Shown one piece after another: positions 1-10,012 of a stretch of DNA of 64,000 nt. The DNA comes from Saprospiraceae bacterium. GTDB lineage: Bacteria; Bacteroidota; Bacteroidia; Chitinophagales; Saprospiraceae. Numbering within the stretch: position 1 is the stretch's first letter; the number at the start of each line of letters is the position of its first letter. The notes beneath the pieces are model-generated. The model searched no databases and was not told the DNA's origin. It was given only the letters and a program-made list of their open reading frames with translations. The translations under genes were made by a program, and so were the position numbers. The stretch spans positions 248,001 to 312,000 of the forward strand of contig JADKGI010000001.1 in the NCBI GenBank assembly GCA_016722285.1, in the 5' to 3' direction.

Positions 1-378
1 TTCCAGCAAAGGTTTCAGATATTTTTCCTTCTGATAATCTGTCCCAAATTCCATCAATATTTCCATATTGCCTGCATCCGGTGCCTGACAATTAAAAACA
101 AAATGCCCGATAGGGCTCATTCCAAGGATCTCACTGACCATTCCATGCTCTTTATTGCTTAGTCCGAGCCCTCCATAGGTTTTTGGTATTTGAGGACACC
201 ACAACCCCATTGATTTTACTTCCGATCTCAAATTATCTAAAATGGGTTTGGCATCCTGCCACGCCATTTTAATTACATCCATCTCAATAGGGAACAATTT
301 TTGCTCTACAAAATTGTGGGTTGAAGTAAGAATGGTTTTTAGTTCAGTATCAGATATAGCAGAGGATATCTTCATCAT
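1..378 (-). CDS. Acyl-CoA dehydrogenase, N-terminal part (runs off the window)
   Basis: Reading the minus strand from ATG at 378 (a second in-frame ATG is at 375) gives about 126 residues that stay open to the window edge. The helical N-terminal domain of acyl-CoA dehydrogenases is recognisable: a WCPQIPKTYGGLGLS stretch, then FNCQAPDAGNMEIL and a FGT..QKEKYLKPLLE segment. These resemble the ACAD10/11-like long forms. The enzyme would oxidise an acyl-CoA with FAD and pass electrons to an electron-transfer flavoprotein. The FAD-binding middle and the catalytic base lie outside the window, so substrate length cannot be judged. It is divergent from the DUF554 gene. A possible -7 box (TACATTTG on the minus strand, 397-404) lies upstream. 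Confidence 0.85.
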   Translation of the reverse strand, partial: MMKISSAISDTELKTILTSTHNFVEQKLFPIEMDVIKMAWQDAKPILDNLRSEVKSMGLWCPQIPKTYGGLGLSNKEHGMVSEILGMSPIGHFVFNCQAPDAGNMEILMEFGTDYQKEKYLKPLLE

Positions 379-472
379 TCAGGTTTTTATTTATCTCAAA
401 TGTAAGTTTAATTTTGCAAAAATATTTTATATTAATTTAAATCAATGTATCATTGCCTTACAACAATTCAAA

Positions 473-1216
473 ATGATGATTCTACCTAAGGCTACACTGG
501 TAAATATGCTCACTGTAACTATTGGCAGCATAATAGGCATATTGCTTAAAAATATTTTTAGTGAAGATATTCAGGGTATTGTTTTTCAGGCTGTAGGGCT
601 TGGCACCTTACTAATAGGTATCCGTATGGCTTTGAAACTTCCTGACGGTTATCTTTTGGTGTTTTTTTTTAGCCTGATTATCGGAGCCGTATTGGGACAG
701 CTTATCAGGGTTGATCTGATTTTTAACGAAATTTCGGAAGGGCTTAAAATATTAATCGGCAATAATGACTCCGGATTTTCTGAAGGACTGATATCTGCTT
801 TTTTATTATTTTGTGTTGGTTCGATGACAATAGTTGGTGCACTCGAAGAAGGACTGCAACAGAAGAGAGAACTCCTCTATGTAAAATCCTTATTAGATGG
901 TTTTTCATCTGTCGCTCTTGCTTCCATATATGGCATTGGAGTCATGTTTTCTGTGATTCCTATGTTCTTCTTTCAGGGAGGTATTACGATCATGGCTTCA
1001 AGGCTTAAAAATGTATTTAGTCAGGAAGTAATGGATAGCCTGAGTGCTGTGGGTGGCATGCTGATTATTGCCATTTCTATCCATCTACTGAAAATAGGAA
1101 AAATCAGTCTTGAAAACATGTTGCCCTCTCTTATCATCATAGCCATTTTGTCTTATTATTACAAAAAATTTAAATTGAAAACCAAACTGGATAAAGCCAT
1201 AACTGAGAATAACTAA
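473..1216 (+). CDS. DUF554 family membrane protein (YdfK/YqgA-like)
   Basis: A 247-residue hydrophobic protein. I start it at the ATG at 473 (a second ATG follows at 476) because the family begins at the short motif before the first membrane helix, here LPKATLVNMLTVTIGSIIG. The frame is open back to 242, but that part overlaps the divergent acyl-CoA dehydrogenase and has no family character. Six to seven membrane segments can be seen, with the glycine-rich FCVGSMTIVGALEEGL segment typical of DUF554. Members are predicted inner-membrane transporters of unknown substrate. It ends 57 bases before thiL. Confidence 0.8.
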   Translation: MMILPKATLVNMLTVTIGSIIGILLKNIFSEDIQGIVFQAVGLGTLLIGIRMALKLPDGYLLVFFFSLIIGAVLGQLIRVDLIFNEISEGLKILIGNNDSGFSEGLISAFLLFCVGSMTIVGALEEGLQQKRELLYVKSLLDGFSSVALASIYGIGVMFSVIPMFFFQGGITIMASRLKNVFSQEVMDSLSAVGGMLIIAISIHLLKIGKISLENMLPSLIIIAILSYYYKKFKLKTKLDKAITENN

Positions 1217-1226
1217 TGCTGAACTT

Positions 1227-1259
1227 TTGTTTCCGTCCCCCTCAAATTATATACCTTTG
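1227..1259 (+). promoter_or_regulatory. Bacteroidota-type promoter of thiL
   Basis: A TTG at 1227-1229 (-33 box) and TACCTTTG at 1252-1259 (-7 box, consensus TAnnTTTG) are 22 bases apart. Transcription would start a few bases before the ATG at 1274. The match is by eye. Confidence 0.55.
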
Positions 1260-1273
1260 CATTAAAATCTGAA

Positions 1274-2326
1274 ATGAGTCATAATACATATACTTCATTC
1301 ACTGATCTGAATACATTGGGAGAATTTGGACTGATAGAAGCCCTTACCAAAGACCATCCGGCACAACAGCCTACTTCGATAAAATCTGTAGGTGATGATG
1401 CGGCAGTCATCAAAAACATCAATGAAGTGACCGTTGTATCTACTGACATGCTGGTAGAAGGGATACACTTTGATCTGATGTACACTCCTTTGAAACATCT
1501 GGGTTATAAATCTGTGGTGATTAATCTTTCTGACATTTTTGCTATGAATGCTGAACCATCACAAATAACTGTCTCAGTAGCTATTTCGAGCAAATACAGC
1601 CTTGAAGCCATGAAAGAGCTGTACGAAGGCATATATACTGCCTGCAAAATGTACAAAGTGGATCTGGTAGGCGGTGACACGACTTCTTCTCCAAAAGGTA
1701 TGGTCATCTGCGTAACAGCCATAGGTCAAGCTTCAGAAGCTGATTTGGTTTACAGAAACGGTGCCAAAAAGGGTGATATCATTTGCGTGACCGGGGATTT
1801 GGGTGCTTCATATCTGGGATTACAAATCCTGGAACGAGAAAAACAGGTCTATCTGGCCCATCCCGGCGTACAGCCGGAACTGGAAAATAACCAATATCTG
1901 ATCGAAAGACAATTAAAACCCGAAGCCCAGGCAGGGGCTGTAGCTTATTTCAGAAAGAACAAAGTTAAACCAACCTCGATGATTGACATTTCTGACGGAT
2001 TGGCAAGCGAACTGATACATATATGCAGACAATCAGGTACCGGAGCATTTATTGAAGAAGGCAAGGTTCCCATTCACCCGGATACGGAGAGAACTGCTAT
2101 TGATTTTAACCTCGACCCAATAACCTGTGCGCTTCATGGTGGTGAAGATTATGAATTGCTATTCACCATTGATGAAAAAGATCTGGACAAAATTCGTTTC
2201 ATGCCTGAAGTTTTTATCATAGGTGAAATAACTGATGAGGGAGATGGGATAAAACTGCATACTACCGGAGGTAATGTACACGATATATCTGCTCAGGGGT
2301 GGAACCATTTTAAAGAAAACAGTTAA
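1274..2326 (+). CDS. thiL: Thiamine-monophosphate kinase
   Basis: 350 residues, the usual ThiL length. It phosphorylates thiamine monophosphate with ATP to give thiamine diphosphate, the cofactor needed by the acetolactate synthase encoded further on. Seen in the sequence: the VGDDAAVI motif (residues 39-46), STDMLVEGIHFD (56-67), the metal/ATP-binding LVGGDTTSS (131-139), DISDGLASEL and HGGEDYELLF in the C-terminal PurM-like domain. It appears to be a single-gene unit with its own promoter and a hairpin after it. No thi-box riboswitch could be recognised upstream. Confidence 0.95.
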   Translation: MSHNTYTSFTDLNTLGEFGLIEALTKDHPAQQPTSIKSVGDDAAVIKNINEVTVVSTDMLVEGIHFDLMYTPLKHLGYKSVVINLSDIFAMNAEPSQITVSVAISSKYSLEAMKELYEGIYTACKMYKVDLVGGDTTSSPKGMVICVTAIGQASEADLVYRNGAKKGDIICVTGDLGASYLGLQILEREKQVYLAHPGVQPELENNQYLIERQLKPEAQAGAVAYFRKNKVKPTSMIDISDGLASELIHICRQSGTGAFIEEGKVPIHPDTERTAIDFNLDPITCALHGGEDYELLFTIDEKDLDKIRFMPEVFIIGEITDEGDGIKLHTTGGNVHDISAQGWNHFKENS

Positions 2327-2342
2327 AACCGGATTAAACAGA

Positions 2343-2375
2343 AAAGGAGGTAAGTCATCATGTCTTACCTCCTTT
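2343..2375. terminator. Two-way terminator between thiL and prc
   Basis: A perfect 12-bp inverted repeat, AAAGGAGGTAAG (2343-2354) and its complement (2364-2375), with a 9-base loop. It lies between two convergent genes and can serve both strands. Confidence 0.8.
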
Positions 2376-2406
2376 CCTGTATTAAATATTTTCTTATCAC
2401 AAACGT

Positions 2407-4566
2407 TTATCTGACAATCTTACTTTGAAGTGATGCAAAGGATTTTTCAAGATTTATCATATCTCTTATGATATACAATGACTCTTCAAGGTAAATATCC
2501 TTTTTAAGATCTTTGATAAATTCATTGTTTCTGGCGATATTGGATTCCGCCATATTTATCTTTGCCACATCCTCTGGCAGGTTTTTAATTTCCAGACCAG
2601 CTATTTCGTTTTTAAATAGTTTATCAAATTTTTTATTGTCTTCATCTCTTTTTTCGACCATAGATCTGTAATCATTGATCTTCAGTGGCCATTTGGTCTG
2701 GTCCCTGTTTTGCTTTATCTGCATGGCACTTTCTAGAACCAACTGAAAGTCTTTACTTTCAGCCACACGCTTTTTACTGTTTTCTACGAGTTTTTGCTTG
2801 TTCTCTATCAGGACTACATTTTGTGAATATGGCACAGCAGATATTTCTGTCCACTCCAAAGGGTTATCATAATCTTTTTCTCCCGTTTTGATAAAGTGAT
2901 ATGTATCCGGCAATATAATATCCGGAATCACCCCTTTCAATTGAGTTGACCCGCCATTTATACGATAAAACTTCTGGACTGTCATTTTAACATTTCCTAA
3001 AGGTTTGTATTCATCATAGCCCCTGACACCTCTATCCAGGTCGTAAAACCGTTGTACCGTACCTTTTCCGAAAGTAGAATTGCTGCCTACTATAATGGCT
3101 CTGTTATAATCCTGCATCGCTGCTGCAATAATTTCTGAAGCAGAAGCACTGAATTGATTTACCATAATAATGAGTGGTCCGCCGTACAGGACGCTCTTGT
3201 CTTTGTCCACATGGATATATGGTTTGCTCTCTCTTCCCTTTACCTGTACGATTGGTCCTTCTTCGATAAAAAATCCGCTCATATCGACCACATCATTGAG
3301 TGAGCCTCCGCCATTATTGCGCAGGTCAAGCAAGATTCCATTTACCTGTTGTTCTTTTAGCTTCCTAATTTCTTCCGCCACATCGACGGCACATGAATTG
3401 CCACCTTCTGTTTCAAATGATGAATAAAAATTAGGTAGGTGGATGTATCCGATGTTCTGAATCTTACCCGGTATATTCAATATGACTGATTTTGCCTTGG
3501 CATCATCCAATTGTACCTCATCTCTTTCTATAGATATATCTACGATGGAATTATCTTTCTTTCTTACAGTCAGAATGACAGTTGTTCCCTTCTTACCCCT
3601 GACGAGCTGAACTACATCATCTACTCTCATTCCCGCAATATCAACCGCTTCCTGACCTTTTTGGGTAACTTTCATGATAATGTCATTATCATCCAGTTTT
3701 TTTGTCTTCCAGGCTGGGCCACCTACTACGATGCTGAATACTTTGGTATAATCTCCCTCCGTGGTCAATCTGGCACCGATGCCTTCCAGTTTTCCACCCA
3801 TTGTGATATCAAAATCCTGCTTTTCTTTAGGACTGAGATAGTCAGTATGGGGGTCATTGTAGTTAGCGATACAGCCAAGATAAACTTCCATACGATCACT
3901 CCTTCTCAATTTTCCAAGTCTGTCAAACCAATCATTAAATCTTTTTTTGACATCTTTGACCGCATCTGTTTTAAGCTCCTCTTCTGTTTTATTGCCTTCT
4001 TTATTTTCTTTTCCCTGCTGATCTTTGATTAGTTGCACCCACTTACTCATTACCTCAAACTGAACAATATTTTTCCATTGTGCTTTGAGTTCAGTATCAT
4101 TTTTTGCATACGCTATCTTATCAGTATCTGTTTCCAGAGGATCTCCCTTTGTGAAATTCATCGGGACACTAATTGATTCTGTAAAATAAGATTTTGCTTT
4201 TTCAGTTCCTGCGTCCAACAGAGGCAGAGATGCATTAAAAAATTCAAATGTTCTGTTATTTACCTCATCATCGATGAGCAGTTCAAAATTCTTTAATTTG
4301 TTCAGGTCCTCCTGAGTTAAAAATCTTTTTTGGCCATCAATTCTTTCCAGGTATGTTTTATAGACCATTGCCGAAAAAGTATTGTCAATTTCCTTTGGCT
4401 TGAGATGGACATATTTTATGGTTTCTATAATGCCCTGCAAAACCATCGCTTCTTTGTCATTTACCGGGGGTCCCGGATTATAACTCTTTACCATAAATAA
4501 TCCGAAAAGAACCGCAATTACCAATGAACTTCTTAATACCATTTTCTTTATTTTATCTGAATTCAT
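2407..4566 (-). CDS. prc: Carboxy-terminal processing protease (S41A, Tsp/Prc type)
   Basis: 719 residues, long like E. coli Tsp rather than short CtpA. An N-terminal hydrophobic anchor (about residues 10-27) places the enzyme in the periplasm. A helical N-terminal domain is followed by a PDZ domain (about 255-340), the S41 protease core and a helical C-terminal domain. The catalytic serine is in VNQFSASASE (about residue 475) and the lysine in TFGKGTVQ (about residue 500), so the Ser/Lys dyad is complete. It degrades or trims proteins from their C-terminus. It faces thiL across a shared hairpin; the 179 bases upstream hold only its own promoter region. Confidence 0.93.
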   Translation of the reverse strand: MNSDKIKKMVLRSSLVIAVLFGLFMVKSYNPGPPVNDKEAMVLQGIIETIKYVHLKPKEIDNTFSAMVYKTYLERIDGQKRFLTQEDLNKLKNFELLIDDEVNNRTFEFFNASLPLLDAGTEKAKSYFTESISVPMNFTKGDPLETDTDKIAYAKNDTELKAQWKNIVQFEVMSKWVQLIKDQQGKENKEGNKTEEELKTDAVKDVKKRFNDWFDRLGKLRRSDRMEVYLGCIANYNDPHTDYLSPKEKQDFDITMGGKLEGIGARLTTEGDYTKVFSIVVGGPAWKTKKLDDNDIIMKVTQKGQEAVDIAGMRVDDVVQLVRGKKGTTVILTVRKKDNSIVDISIERDEVQLDDAKAKSVILNIPGKIQNIGYIHLPNFYSSFETEGGNSCAVDVAEEIRKLKEQQVNGILLDLRNNGGGSLNDVVDMSGFFIEEGPIVQVKGRESKPYIHVDKDKSVLYGGPLIIMVNQFSASASEIIAAAMQDYNRAIIVGSNSTFGKGTVQRFYDLDRGVRGYDEYKPLGNVKMTVQKFYRINGGSTQLKGVIPDIILPDTYHFIKTGEKDYDNPLEWTEISAVPYSQNVVLIENKQKLVENSKKRVAESKDFQLVLESAMQIKQNRDQTKWPLKINDYRSMVEKRDEDNKKFDKLFKNEIAGLEIKNLPEDVAKINMAESNIARNNEFIKDLKKDIYLEESLYIIRDMINLEKSFASLQSKIVR

Positions 4567-4745
4567 TAAAAAATTAATACTTTATTTTTACAAAATCTGG
4601 AAAGTGATGTAGTTAAACTTGTCGATTTTGTTCCAAATATCTATGTTAAAACTCAATTTATATTCAAAGATATCAAAAACAGAACCGTTTTAACAAAACA
4701 ATAACTACAAAATAGACAAAGTATTGTTTTTGTCAGACGAGATAA

Positions 4746-5687
4746 TTATATGTTTGATGCCATTATCAATTCCTGTGTAAGTTTTTCGATTATGTATGCG
4801 CCTGCTGTAGGATCAGTCACAAAGTTAAACCCACTTTCTTCTTTAAGTACATGGTGAATATTAAGGCATAATCTGGCAGTATCCCCATCATCATCCCAAG
4901 GAAGTCCAAAAGAAATATCAGCCATTCCAAGATATGAAGACATCAAAAGATAATTAGCTATAATCAAAGGATGGACATTTTCTTCTTCCGGAGATGTATT
5001 GATTTCTGTGATAATAAAAAGATTTCCGGTTTGATTTCTTAATGTTTCATTCAATTTTCTTATAGCTCTCAGTTCAGCTATTTGAGTCAGAAAATCTTTT
5101 TTAAGTTCAATAAATAAGTAGATCTTTTCATTTTCAGAGTGTCTCTCTAATTCTTGTCTGATCCTGTTTATTCGATTGGAAAAGGTCTCTTTTTTTGATG
5201 ATAATCTGAAACATTCTGATGTATTAAATATAATCACATTGGTATCTTTCTCGCTTTTATTTTTTGATAAATATTCATTAAGTTTTGCATTAGCGAGATT
5301 TTTATCATTACAAAACAAAATTACTGTCACCATATCCAGAAATATTCCTTTGAAGAGTACCTGAAAGTCAAAACGTGGTAGTACATCAAAGGCAATGACT
5401 TCAGCACCACGATTCAGCATTTCCAATGCTTTGGTATTTGCCTCTCTGTCTGTATAAGAATTTATTTTAATAGCCGCTCGGGTATCTGGTCCTGATACCG
5501 GTTGACAATTTTCTACATCCTCTCCCATAAGAAAGGGCGAAAAAGAAATACGATCATCAACCGTATAAAGTAAACTTTCAGCTGACAATTTACCCTTCAG
5601 ATCGATATTGGCTTTTGACAACCATTCCTCTTTTGAAATCTTCTTAAAGTCATTTATAGCACTCATTTTCATATGTTTACCTGTCAC
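4746..5687 (-). CDS. Methylmalonyl-CoA mutase small-subunit-like protein, short form
   Basis: 313 residues. The start FKKISKEEWLSKANIDLKGK and the later FVTDPTAGAY.IEKLT are typical of the small (beta, MutA) subunit of methylmalonyl-CoA mutase. The protein ends right after the second motif, so it lacks the rest of the usual C-terminal part and any cobalamin domain; family members are commonly well over 400 residues. Bases after the stop look non-coding, so I see no frameshift to explain the shortening. ATGs at 5672 and 5666 are also possible starts. It may pair with a large subunit encoded elsewhere; the mutase chaperone meaB is at 22310-23362. Confidence 0.7.
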   Translation of the reverse strand: MTGKHMKMSAINDFKKISKEEWLSKANIDLKGKLSAESLLYTVDDRISFSPFLMGEDVENCQPVSGPDTRAAIKINSYTDREANTKALEMLNRGAEVIAFDVLPRFDFQVLFKGIFLDMVTVILFCNDKNLANAKLNEYLSKNKSEKDTNVIIFNTSECFRLSSKKETFSNRINRIRQELERHSENEKIYLFIELKKDFLTQIAELRAIRKLNETLRNQTGNLFIITEINTSPEEENVHPLIIANYLLMSSYLGMADISFGLPWDDDGDTARLCLNIHHVLKEESGFNFVTDPTAGAYIIEKLTQELIMASNI

Positions 5688-5860
5688 AAAATTACAATAT
5701 TTAACTTTAAAATTCCTTATTTTACAATCATTTAGTCAGCTGAATCTTGTAGTATTGACTAAAGAATGTGTATTTTTATTGATTCTAATTAAAAATAGTG
5801 GCAAATTATTAAACTATACCTATTTGTTGCTGTTTAATCCACTACTAAAAAAATGAAAAT

Positions 5861-6466
5861 ATGGAAGCTGTCAAAAGCCCGGTAATGTTATACACGGAGC
5901 AAACACCTAATCCTGAGTCCCTCAAGTTTGTTACAAATAAAATGCTGTACAGGGGCACAGCCGATTTTAAGGAGGAATCTTTGGCTTCAGTGTGGTCAGA
6001 ATTGGCCACAGCACTCTATGCTTTTCCCTATGTTAAAGGGGTTTATATCTGCAACAATTTTGTGACCGTCACCAAAGAGTTTACCTATGCTTGGGATGAT
6101 ATTATGCTCCAGCTGAAGGAATTTATAAAATCCTATGTATCGGATGATAGGTCTATAATAAAAGATGGATTTGACGAAGCCATGGCCGAAATTGAAAGCA
6201 AGGCATCTGAACATATGTACACCGGAGAAGATGGCGAACTGGTTAAAAAAATAAAGGATCTTATAGACACTTATGTAAAACCGGCTGTCGAAATGGATGG
6301 TGGAAATATTGAGTTCAAATCTTATGAAAATGGAATAGTCACCGTTGTCCTGCAAGGCTCGTGCAGTGGTTGTCCTTCCTCTACAGTGACATTAAAATCA
6401 GGCATCGAAGGTATGCTCAAACGCATGGTACCTGAAGTAAAAGAAGTGGTATCAGAAATGGGGTAA
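5861..6466 (+). CDS. nfu: NifU-like (Nfu) iron-sulfur cluster scaffold
   Basis: 201 residues with two domains. The N-terminal Nfu_N domain begins LYTEQTPNPESLKFV (about residues 10-24). The C-terminal NifU domain carries the CSGCPSS motif with Cys168 and Cys171, which bind a 4Fe-4S cluster shared between two monomers, followed by the usual LKSGIEGMLK helix. It delivers clusters to apo-proteins in the cytosol; DHAD (ilvD, nearby) is one known kind of client. It stands alone, with a hairpin after it. Confidence 0.9.
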   Translation: MEAVKSPVMLYTEQTPNPESLKFVTNKMLYRGTADFKEESLASVWSELATALYAFPYVKGVYICNNFVTVTKEFTYAWDDIMLQLKEFIKSYVSDDRSIIKDGFDEAMAEIESKASEHMYTGEDGELVKKIKDLIDTYVKPAVEMDGGNIEFKSYENGIVTVVLQGSCSGCPSSTVTLKSGIEGMLKRMVPEVKEVVSEMG

Positions 6467-6483
6467 AACTCATATTAATATTA

Positions 6484-6522
6484 AAAACCCACCCGCATCA
6501 GCAATCTGTTCAGGTGGGTTTT
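6484..6522. terminator. Two-way terminator between nfu and ilvC
   Basis: AAAACCCACC (6484-6493) and GGTGGGTTTT (6513-6522) form a 10-bp stem, with T- and A-rich ends, between the convergent nfu and ilvC genes. Confidence 0.8.
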
Positions 6523-6542
6523 ATTTTAGTTTGAATTAAAAA

Positions 6543-7586
6543 TTATATTTTCGGTCGGAGACTTCTCACAACCTTACCTGCCTGCCACATTTCTGATTCT
6601 CTGAGTTCTGTAAGTTCTGCATCCAGTTTTACTCTGTAATCCGGCTGAGAGTTGGTATCTATAGAGCGTTGGGCTTCTTCTCCTGATGCTACACTTTTAT
6701 ACAGATCTTCAAATACAGGTGACACTGCGTCTCTGAATTTGTTTTTCCAGTCAAGTGCACCTCTCTGAGCGGTAGTACTGCAATTGGCATACATCCAGTC
6801 CATTCCATTTTCAGCCACAAGGGGCATCAGCGATTCTGTCAGTTCTTCTACTGTTTCATTAAAAGCTTCTGACGGGCTGTGGCCATTCTTGCGCAATACA
6901 TGGTACTGTGCCTCAAATATACCCTGGATTGCTCCCATAAGTGTTCCTCGCTCCCCGGTAAGGTCACTGAATACTTCTTTTCTGAAATCGGTCTCAAAAA
7001 GATATCCCGATCCGATACCAATGCCTAATGCTATGACCCTGTCCTTTGCTTTTCCGGTTGCATCCTGGAAAATAGCATAACTGGAATTCAATCCTTTGCC
7101 TGCAAGAAACAACCTTCTCAGGCTGGTGCCCGAACCTTTTGGTGCTGCCAGAATCACATCGATATCTGCAGGAGGAATTATTCCTGATCTTTCTTTATAT
7201 GTAACCCCGAATCCGTGTGAAAAATACAATGCTTTTCCAGCTGTAAGGTGTGGCTTGAGTTGCGGCCAGACAGCTATCTGGGCTGCATCTGAAAGCAAGT
7301 ACTGAATGATCGTACCCTTAGCAGCGGCTTCTTCTATTGGAAAAAGAGTTTGACCAGGTACAAATCCATCTTTGACTGCTTTTTCCCATGAATGTGAGTT
7401 TGGTCTCTGGCCAATGATGACGTTCATACCATTATCCCTGAGATTCAATGCCTGTCCGGGCCCCTGCACGCCATATCCAATGATAGCGATGGTTTCATTT
7501 TTAAGTATTTCCCGTGCTTTTTCAAGAGGAAACTCCTCTCTGGTAACTACATTTTCTAATGTTCCTCCAAAATTTAATTGTGCCAT
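6543..7586 (-). CDS. ilvC: Ketol-acid reductoisomerase
   Basis: 347 residues, class I (short) form. It rearranges and reduces acetolactate to dihydroxyisovalerate with NAD(P)H and Mg. The Rossmann motif reads GYGVQGPGQ (residues 37-45), with GP where many homologues have GS.GHA. The C-terminal knotted domain shows the ETDFRKEVFSDLTGERG metal-binding helix and NETVEELTESLMPLVAENGMDWMY. It is the last gene of the ilvDBNC operon, 63 bases after ilvN, and is intact. Confidence 0.96.
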   Translation of the reverse strand: MAQLNFGGTLENVVTREEFPLEKAREILKNETIAIIGYGVQGPGQALNLRDNGMNVIIGQRPNSHSWEKAVKDGFVPGQTLFPIEEAAAKGTIIQYLLSDAAQIAVWPQLKPHLTAGKALYFSHGFGVTYKERSGIIPPADIDVILAAPKGSGTSLRRLFLAGKGLNSSYAIFQDATGKAKDRVIALGIGIGSGYLFETDFRKEVFSDLTGERGTLMGAIQGIFEAQYHVLRKNGHSPSEAFNETVEELTESLMPLVAENGMDWMYANCSTTAQRGALDWKNKFRDAVSPVFEDLYKSVASGEEAQRSIDTNSQPDYRVKLDAELTELRESEMWQAGKVVRSLRPKI

Positions 7587-7649
7587 TTTTTTTTAATATT
7601 ATGAATTAAGAATGTTTTATCTGGTTGTTTTAATATGTCTTTAGGTCGT

Positions 7650-8168
7650 TCATCCTTCACTGCATTTAAGGTAATTCTTGAGTCTTTCCATGGGTTTCGC
7701 TATGGCGACCCTTCCGGATCTCACAAACTCGTATAAACCTATTTCTCTGAGCTCATCAAGCAATGCTTCTGACTCAGACTGATGCCCTGTTTTCTCAATA
7801 ACAATGTATTCTTTCTCAATGGATAGAATTCGCGCATTGTGCTTTCGTATCAGCTTTTCGACGCTGTCCCCATCATAAAAAGCCTCCGTAGGCACTTTGT
7901 ACAATGCAATCTCCTGATAAATGATTTCGCTGTTATTATAATAAAATGCCTTGAGTACATCAACCTGTTTTTCTATCTGATCAGTCAGTTTTCTTACCTG
8001 GTCTTCTTCTAAAACCAACATGATGGTAAACCTGTATATTCCGACCATCGAAGAGGGAGATACCGTAATACTTTTTATATCAAAATGCCTTCTTGTAATG
8101 ATGGCAATTACCCTGCTTAAAATCCCTGTTTTGTCTTCAGAAAAAACAGTAAGTGTATATTCCTGCAT
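7650..8168 (-). CDS. ilvN: Acetolactate synthase small (regulatory) subunit
   Basis: 172 residues. It begins with an ACT domain (TLTVFSEDKTGILSRVIAIITRR, residues about 5-27), which binds valine for feedback control. The C-terminal ACT-like domain contains ARILSIEKEYIVIEKTG. It activates the catalytic subunit IlvB and makes it valine-sensitive. It starts 16 bases after the ilvB stop, which supports co-transcription. Confidence 0.93.
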   Translation of the reverse strand: MQEYTLTVFSEDKTGILSRVIAIITRRHFDIKSITVSPSSMVGIYRFTIMLVLEEDQVRKLTDQIEKQVDVLKAFYYNNSEIIYQEIALYKVPTEAFYDGDSVEKLIRKHNARILSIEKEYIVIEKTGHQSESEALLDELREIGLYEFVRSGRVAIAKPMERLKNYLKCSEG

Positions 8169-8184
8169 GCTGTATCTATCTTTA

Positions 8185-9929
8185 TTATTCCAATACTATT
8201 TCATCTACTGCCTTACCAGAAGCTATCATGGGAAATACGTTGTCTTCCTTTTCGACCATGACATGCAATAAAAAAGGCCCTTCGTGCTCAAGCATCTCCG
8301 TAACAGCAGAGTCAAGTTCCCTGGCTTCAGTTATTTTCTTTGCCTTCACGCCAAACCCTTCTGAAATCATGCAAAAATTCGGATTTTGCAAATTGACTGA
8401 AGAGTATCTCCTGTCAAAAAACAGCTCCTGCCATTGCCTGACCATTCCCAGAAACTCATTATCCAAAATGACAATTTTCACAGGTACATTCCATTGAGCG
8501 CACACACCCAGCTCCTGCAAAGTCATTTGAAAACCACCATCGCCGATAAATGCGACCACAGTACGCTCTGGTGCAGCCATCTTTGCTCCAATGGCCGCTG
8601 GCAGCCCGAAGCCCATGGTACCGGCTCCCCCTGATGATACCCATTGATCATGACCCAACCACTCATAATACCTGGCAGCAACCATTTGATGCTGACCTAC
8701 ATCAGTGACTACGACCGCTTTTCCTTCTGTCTGTTTCGATACCTCCCTGACTACCCGTGCCATAGTCAACTTCTTATCTAGTGATTTATCCAGATCTTTT
8801 AATATGACTTTTTTATATTCCTTGTCATACAAATCATCGAATTGAGAATACCATTTCGGATATTCTTTCTTTTCTACCAGATTAAGAAGTACTTCAAGGG
8901 CTTCTTTGGCATCTGCATTGATAGCTACCGTTGTTTTTACGTTTTTATCTATTTCGGCGGGATCTATTTCTATGTGAATTATCTTTGCCTGTTTTGCATA
9001 CTTAGACAGATTTCCAGTTACCCTGTCATCGAATCTCATACCAATTGCGATCAGCACATCACATGAATTCGTAAGTATGTTGGGCGCAAGATTCCCGTGC
9101 ATGCCCAGCATCCCCTTATTCAGTTTATGGTCAATGGGCAAAACTGAGAGACCGTGGATGGTGCTTGCCACAGGAATTCCTGACTTTTCAACAAATAATT
9201 TAAACACCTCCTGAGCATGTGCTATATGAATCCCATGTCCTGCCAGTATTAAAGGTTTTTCTGCAGAATCAATTAATCTGGCCGCTTCTTTTATACTTTC
9301 TTCATTTAGAACGGGTTTAGGGTGATATGATCTTACACCTGGGTTCTTTTTATACTCAAAAACAGCCTCTTCGACCTGAGCGTTTTTAGTGATATCAATA
9401 AGGACAGGCCTGGCCTTCCGGAATTCGCTACGTAAAAAGCTTTGGCAATGGCATCACTTATTTCTGAAGCCTTTGTGACCTGAAAATTCCATTTAGTAAC
9501 CGCATTACTACACGCAATAACATCTACTTCCTGAAACGCGTCAGAGCCTAGCAGGTGTGCAAAAACCTGTCCGGTTATACAAACTAAAGGGGTAGAATCC
9601 ATCAGTGCATCTGCAAGTCCGGTTACCAGATTGGTTGCTCCCGGACCGGATGTAGCAAATACAACGCCTGGTTGCCTGTTTACTCTTGCCATTCCCTGTG
9701 CCGCATGAATAGCGCCCTGCTCATGTCTTGTCAAGATGTGCGTTAGCTTATCTTCAAAGTCATACAACGCGTCATAGATAGGCATAATGGCTCCTCCAGG
9801 ATACCCAAAAATCGTTTTTACTCCTTCTTCCACCAGGCAGCGCATTACTATTTCAGCCCCTGATATTTTTATCTTTTTACTGGTGATTTCTGCATTTGTT
9901 TTTACTTCTAATACTTCCATTGTTGTCAT
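8185..9929 (-). CDS. ilvB: Acetolactate synthase large subunit (single-base frameshift)
   Basis: Read as one gene of about 581 residues, normal for the family. It condenses two pyruvates to acetolactate with thiamine diphosphate. Part one (from 9929) holds the ThDP-activating glutamate in TRHEQGA (Glu70) and ends out of frame after GRPG. The correct continuation VLIDITKNAQVEEAVFEYKK is in the next frame, open with no stop from about 9407, and carries the FAD-binding middle and the ThDP motif GDGGFQMT. Restoring one C on the coding strand next to 9407-9408 (GGCC to GGCCC) joins the two exactly. Both halves are fully conserved, so I take this as a consensus error rather than decay. Confidence 0.9.
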
Positions 9930-10012
9930 ATTAATTCTGATTGACCATTAACAGGTTATACAACCATCACTGGCAGACGATACGGTCTGTCTGTATTTTT
10001 TTAAAAATCCTT

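Noticed and set aside
242..472. A longer start for the DUF554 protein
   Set aside because: The extra 77 residues run over the divergent acyl-CoA dehydrogenase start and are not family-like.
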